Origin: Flavobacterium aerium
GTDB lineage: Bacteria > Bacteroidota > Bacteroidia > Flavobacteriales > Flavobacteriaceae
Reading direction: 5' to 3'
Assembly (NCBI RefSeq): GCF_030766725.1
Contig: NZ_JARQWR010000001.1
Location: 62,001-126,000, forward strand
DNA length: 64,000 nucleotides
Positions 61,677 through 64,000 of the stretch are shown here, piece after piece (the stretch's first letter is position 1; each line of letters starts with the position of its first letter). The notes beneath the pieces were generated by a model that was given only the letters and a program-made list of their open reading frames with translations, was not told the DNA's origin and made no database searches. A program made the position numbers and the translations under genes.

Positions 61677-63044
61677 TTATTCAATAACTAATTTATGGGT
61701 TGTGGTAAAACCTGAATCATTCTGAATATTAACCAGATATAAACCTGTTGTGAGATGAGATGTTTTAATTTCATTGACCTCCAGGTTTTCTGTTTTTTGC
61801 TGTAAAACCAATCGACCATTCAAATCAAATATGGAAATATCAGTAGGGTAATTATTCTGTGATGATTTGATGTACAGTAGTGATTTTACAGGATTAGGTG
61901 AAATAACCCATACATTTTTTTGAATCTCAGGAACACCGAGTGATGAATCGGTTATTTTATAAATTGTTCCGTTATTGATAGCAGCCACATATAGTTCACC
62001 ACTATTGTCTTCTCCGAATGTGGCAAAATTATTTCCTGAAAAAGATTGAGAAAAAGTAATCGCACCCACAGTATTAACCATCCCTATTTTTGGAGAACAA
62101 TAATCAGAGAAAAAATATTTTCCTTGAAAACTTGGGTAAAGAGTACCAGTATATACATATCCGCCCGTAATGGAGCAATAACCTGCACTATGTGTTGTGA
62201 TTGCAAAAGGTGCTGTCATAGAAGCTTGTGGTACACAACCAGTAGTGTTGAATGCAGCATTTCCTTCATAACAACGCCAACCGTAGTTTAGTCCTGCCTG
62301 AGTAGGACTTACTTTGTTGATTTCTTCAAAATTATCCTGACCTACATCAGCAATCCATAATTCACCGTTTGTTCTGTTGAATGAAAATTTCCAAGGGTTG
62401 CGAAGCCCAATAGCCCATATTTCATCTGCACCTGTAATACCTACATATGGATTGTTTGCTGGAATGCCATATAGCGTACCAGAATTTACATCGATTCGCA
62501 ATAATTTGCCTAATAAATTATTGATGTTTTGTGCTCGATTATTAGGGTCACCACCGCCACCGCCATCACCCATCCCGATGTATAGATAACCATCTGGTCC
62601 AAACTTGATGGATCCTCCATTATGATTTGAAAAAGGCTGTGGTATAGAAAGCAATACTGTTCCACTGGAAGCATTCGCCATATCGGGATTATTACTATCT
62701 ACGGTATAACGGGAAACAGTTGTTGTGCCATTAAGATTAGTATAATTGACATAGAAAAAACCATTGGTTGTATAATTAGGATGAAAGGCTAGTCCTAGAA
62801 GACCTTGTTCACCAGAAGTGCTAATTTGCCCAACAAGATTCAGGAAAGGATTTGGGTTTACAGTACCATTTGGGTTTAAAATTTTGATCATTCCTCCTTT
62901 TTCGACTACAAATAATCGGTTGTCATTGGTATGAGCAATCTCTACTGGACTGGAAAATCCAGTAGCAAAAGTTTGTAAACTTACCGTTTGTGAGAAACAG
63001 AGCGTTGTTACAAATAAACTGAAATAAAGTAAAGTTGTTTTCAT
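61677..63044 (-). CDS. Secreted PQQ-type sugar dehydrogenase-like beta-propeller with T9SS sorting domain
   Basis: The 455-residue protein has a signal peptide (MKTTLLYFSLFVTTLCFSQ). Six-bladed soluble-glucose-dehydrogenase-type propeller motifs are QGLLGLAFHPNY, IGMGDGGGGGDPNNRAQNINNLLGKLLRIDV and EIWAIGLRNPWKFSFNRTNGELWIADVGQDNFEEIN. A C-terminal T9SS type A domain (VWVISPNPVKSLLYIKS) ends it. Whether PQQ is bound cannot be told; many such proteins are orphan aldose dehydrogenases. Confidence 0.93.
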   Translation of the reverse strand: MKTTLLYFSLFVTTLCFSQTVSLQTFATGFSSPVEIAHTNDNRLFVVEKGGMIKILNPNGTVNPNPFLNLVGQISTSGEQGLLGLAFHPNYTTNGFFYVNYTNLNGTTTVSRYTVDSNNPDMANASSGTVLLSIPQPFSNHNGGSIKFGPDGYLYIGMGDGGGGGDPNNRAQNINNLLGKLLRIDVNSGTLYGIPANNPYVGITGADEIWAIGLRNPWKFSFNRTNGELWIADVGQDNFEEINKVSPTQAGLNYGWRCYEGNAAFNTTGCVPQASMTAPFAITTHSAGYCSITGGYVYTGTLYPSFQGKYFFSDYCSPKIGMVNTVGAITFSQSFSGNNFATFGEDNSGELYVAAINNGTIYKITDSSLGVPEIQKNVWVISPNPVKSLLYIKSSQNNYPTDISIFDLNGRLVLQQKTENLEVNEIKTSHLTTGLYLVNIQNDSGFTTTHKLVIE

Positions 63045-63092
63045 AGAACGTTGTGTTAGATTGGGATAGTAAATCTATGAAAAAAAAGAATA

Positions 63093-63100
63093 CAAAATTA
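63093..63100 (-). promoter_or_regulatory. -7 box of the sugar-dehydrogenase-like gene
   Basis: TAATTTTG on the minus strand, 48 bp before the ATG, fits the consensus. No TTG at ideal distance. Confidence 0.45.
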
Positions 63101-63131
63101 TAACTAACTAATATTGAGTATTATATAATAA

Positions 63132-63165
63132 AAAAAATCCTGAATTATATAATTCAGGATTTTTT
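63132..63165 (-). terminator. Terminator after DUF4139 gene
   Basis: A perfect 15-bp palindrome (AAAAAATCCTGAATT with its complement) and 4-nt loop lies just past the stop of the DUF4139 gene, with T/A runs on both sides. Confidence 0.9.
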
Positions 63166-63175
63166 AAAATTGTTT

Positions 63176-64000
63176 TTAAAGATTTTCGATTACTCTGTCT
63201 TTAGGATATTTGACAGTATAGCTCAATCTGATTTTCTTGGTTTCATTTGGTTTTAAATTCAAATCCCAAATTAATTTTCCAGATTCAGAATTTACTTTCG
63301 CACCATCTTTTTGTTTTAGTTCTACTTCTACTTCTTTGTCCATACTAATTGGATATTGATCTTCCAATGTCATTACAATAGCTTCTTTTTTATTGTTACG
63401 AACAGTGATGTCATAAGTAAACGTTTGCTCTTTTTTAGAAGATAAGAATTTAGTACCCGATTTATCTACTATTTTTTCTCGGGTGATATTTACTTTTTTG
63501 TCACGTCCCATACTTAAGCGTAGCGTATCATTGGTTTGACCTGGATCGACAACCGTTTTTCCAATATATTTGCCTTCAAAAATAATATTTGCTTCTCCCC
63601 TTAATAGGTTGTATTTTGAATAATCCAATACTTCAGCAACTAAGAAAGCTTCTTTTTCCATTTTTGGCGCAGCAAAGAATTTATATTTAGCAGGTAATTT
63701 TACATCTTTTAATGATACTCCATGTTTTTTTCCATTGGATAAGATATCGTATGGAATGTCAATGTCAAATGAAATATTCAATTGATTTTCATTGATGGTA
63801 GTATAGTTAGATATAGATGTAACCACAACTTCTTGTAAACTTTGAGTTTCCTTCATTTCGGATATTGGTTGAGGAGTTGCATAATTTTTACTCTTTTTAG
63901 CATGGACACCAACAGCAGATCCTTGATTACTAACTGATTCATCGTAGACATATATTTCTTGATAGTATAAATTCCATGGTGATAATGTTGGAATTTGATT
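63176..64000 (-). CDS. DUF4139-domain protein, N-terminus beyond window edge
   Basis: The frame is open for 275 codons from the right edge, so the N-terminal part lies outside; the first ATG inside (63856) is internal. DUF4139 features are seen: KLPAKYKFFAAPKMEKEAFLVAEVLDY, LRLSMGRDKKVNITREKIVDKSGTKFLSSKKEQTFTYDITVRNNKKEAIVMTLEDQYPIS and a final SYTVKYPKDRVIENL. These belong to the mucoidy-inhibitor-A-like family of beta-rich surface or periplasmic proteins, function unknown. Confidence 0.85.
   Translation of the reverse strand, partial: NQIPTLSPWNLYYQEIYVYDESVSNQGSAVGVHAKKSKNYATPQPISEMKETQSLQEVVVTSISNYTTINENQLNISFDIDIPYDILSNGKKHGVSLKDVKLPAKYKFFAAPKMEKEAFLVAEVLDYSKYNLLRGEANIIFEGKYIGKTVVDPGQTNDTLRLSMGRDKKVNITREKIVDKSGTKFLSSKKEQTFTYDITVRNNKKEAIVMTLEDQYPISMDKEVEVELKQKDGAKVNSESGKLIWDLNLKPNETKKIRLSYTVKYPKDRVIENL

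Noticed and set aside
1..64000. CRISPR arrays, insertion sequences, prophage or plasmid genes
   Set aside because: No spaced direct repeats, transposase, integrase, capsid or replication genes were seen on either strand.

Overview
The window looks like a chromosomal segment of a member of the Flavobacteriaceae (Bacteroidota). The DNA is AT-rich. Three secreted enzymes end in type IX secretion (T9SS) sorting domains. Many genes are preceded by the Bacteroidota -7 box TAnnTTTG, twice with TTG at the ideal 19-nt spacing, and Shine-Dalgarno sequences are mostly absent. Single-copy housekeeping genes (metG, mfd, serS, rsmA, mgtE, rseP, tRNA-Asn) show this is chromosome. No rRNA, CRISPR array, insertion sequence, phage or plasmid gene was seen, and the genus cannot be fixed from the sequence alone.

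Layout. 1-9.0 kb: a truncated secreted protein, a CAT-like acetyltransferase and HAD hydrolase pair, metG, then an LD-carboxypeptidase/YraN/ACT-domain run and a large T9SS metalloprotease. 9-15 kb: mfd, two lipoproteins and an SDR-type threonine dehydrogenase. 15-20.1 kb: a copper-handling cluster on the minus strand (HYC_CC_PP-like protein, HMA-DUF3347 lipoprotein, CxxC-tagged AraC regulator, HMA-MauE membrane fusion, multicopper oxidase with a beta-barrel-like tail). 20.4-24.6 kb: AraC regulator and siderophore-interacting flavoprotein, then a tandem pair of unrecognised exported proteins and a third orphan. 24.7-27 kb: a nitric-oxide defence module (hmp, small membrane protein, Crp/Fnr regulator) with two palindromes that look like operators. 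27.1-30.6 kb: DapA-family lyase and cupin, divergent from a MocR regulator. 30.7-35.6 kb: a cluster of immunity-type genes (SUKH, Imm26-like, bacteriocin-immunity-like, DUF1877) with no visible toxin. 35.6-37.5 kb: alkylation repair, peroxiredoxin-like and HxlR genes. 37.8-39.4 kb: tRNA-Asn and rseP.

39.5-46.2 kb: an AraC regulator divergent from an OYE/Gfo-Idh/aldo-keto reductase/MFS operon, then a second MFS gene and a dispersed-repeat-like intergenic element. 46.3-56.7 kb: T9SS M1 aminopeptidase, serS, and a housekeeping run TPR-DUF4286-rsmA-mgtE-proC-(2-hydroxyacid dehydrogenase fused to a VOC domain), ending with a TM2 protein. 56.8-64 kb: a bifunctional OlsF-like acyltransferase, xth, an OmpA-type lipoprotein, aldo/keto reductase, a T9SS sugar-dehydrogenase-like protein and a truncated DUF4139 protein.

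Several start codons were revised. In at least three cases the longest open frame begins inside, or at the last base of, the -7 promoter box, so the annotated start is moved downstream. All functions are inferred from recognisable motifs; no database search was run.
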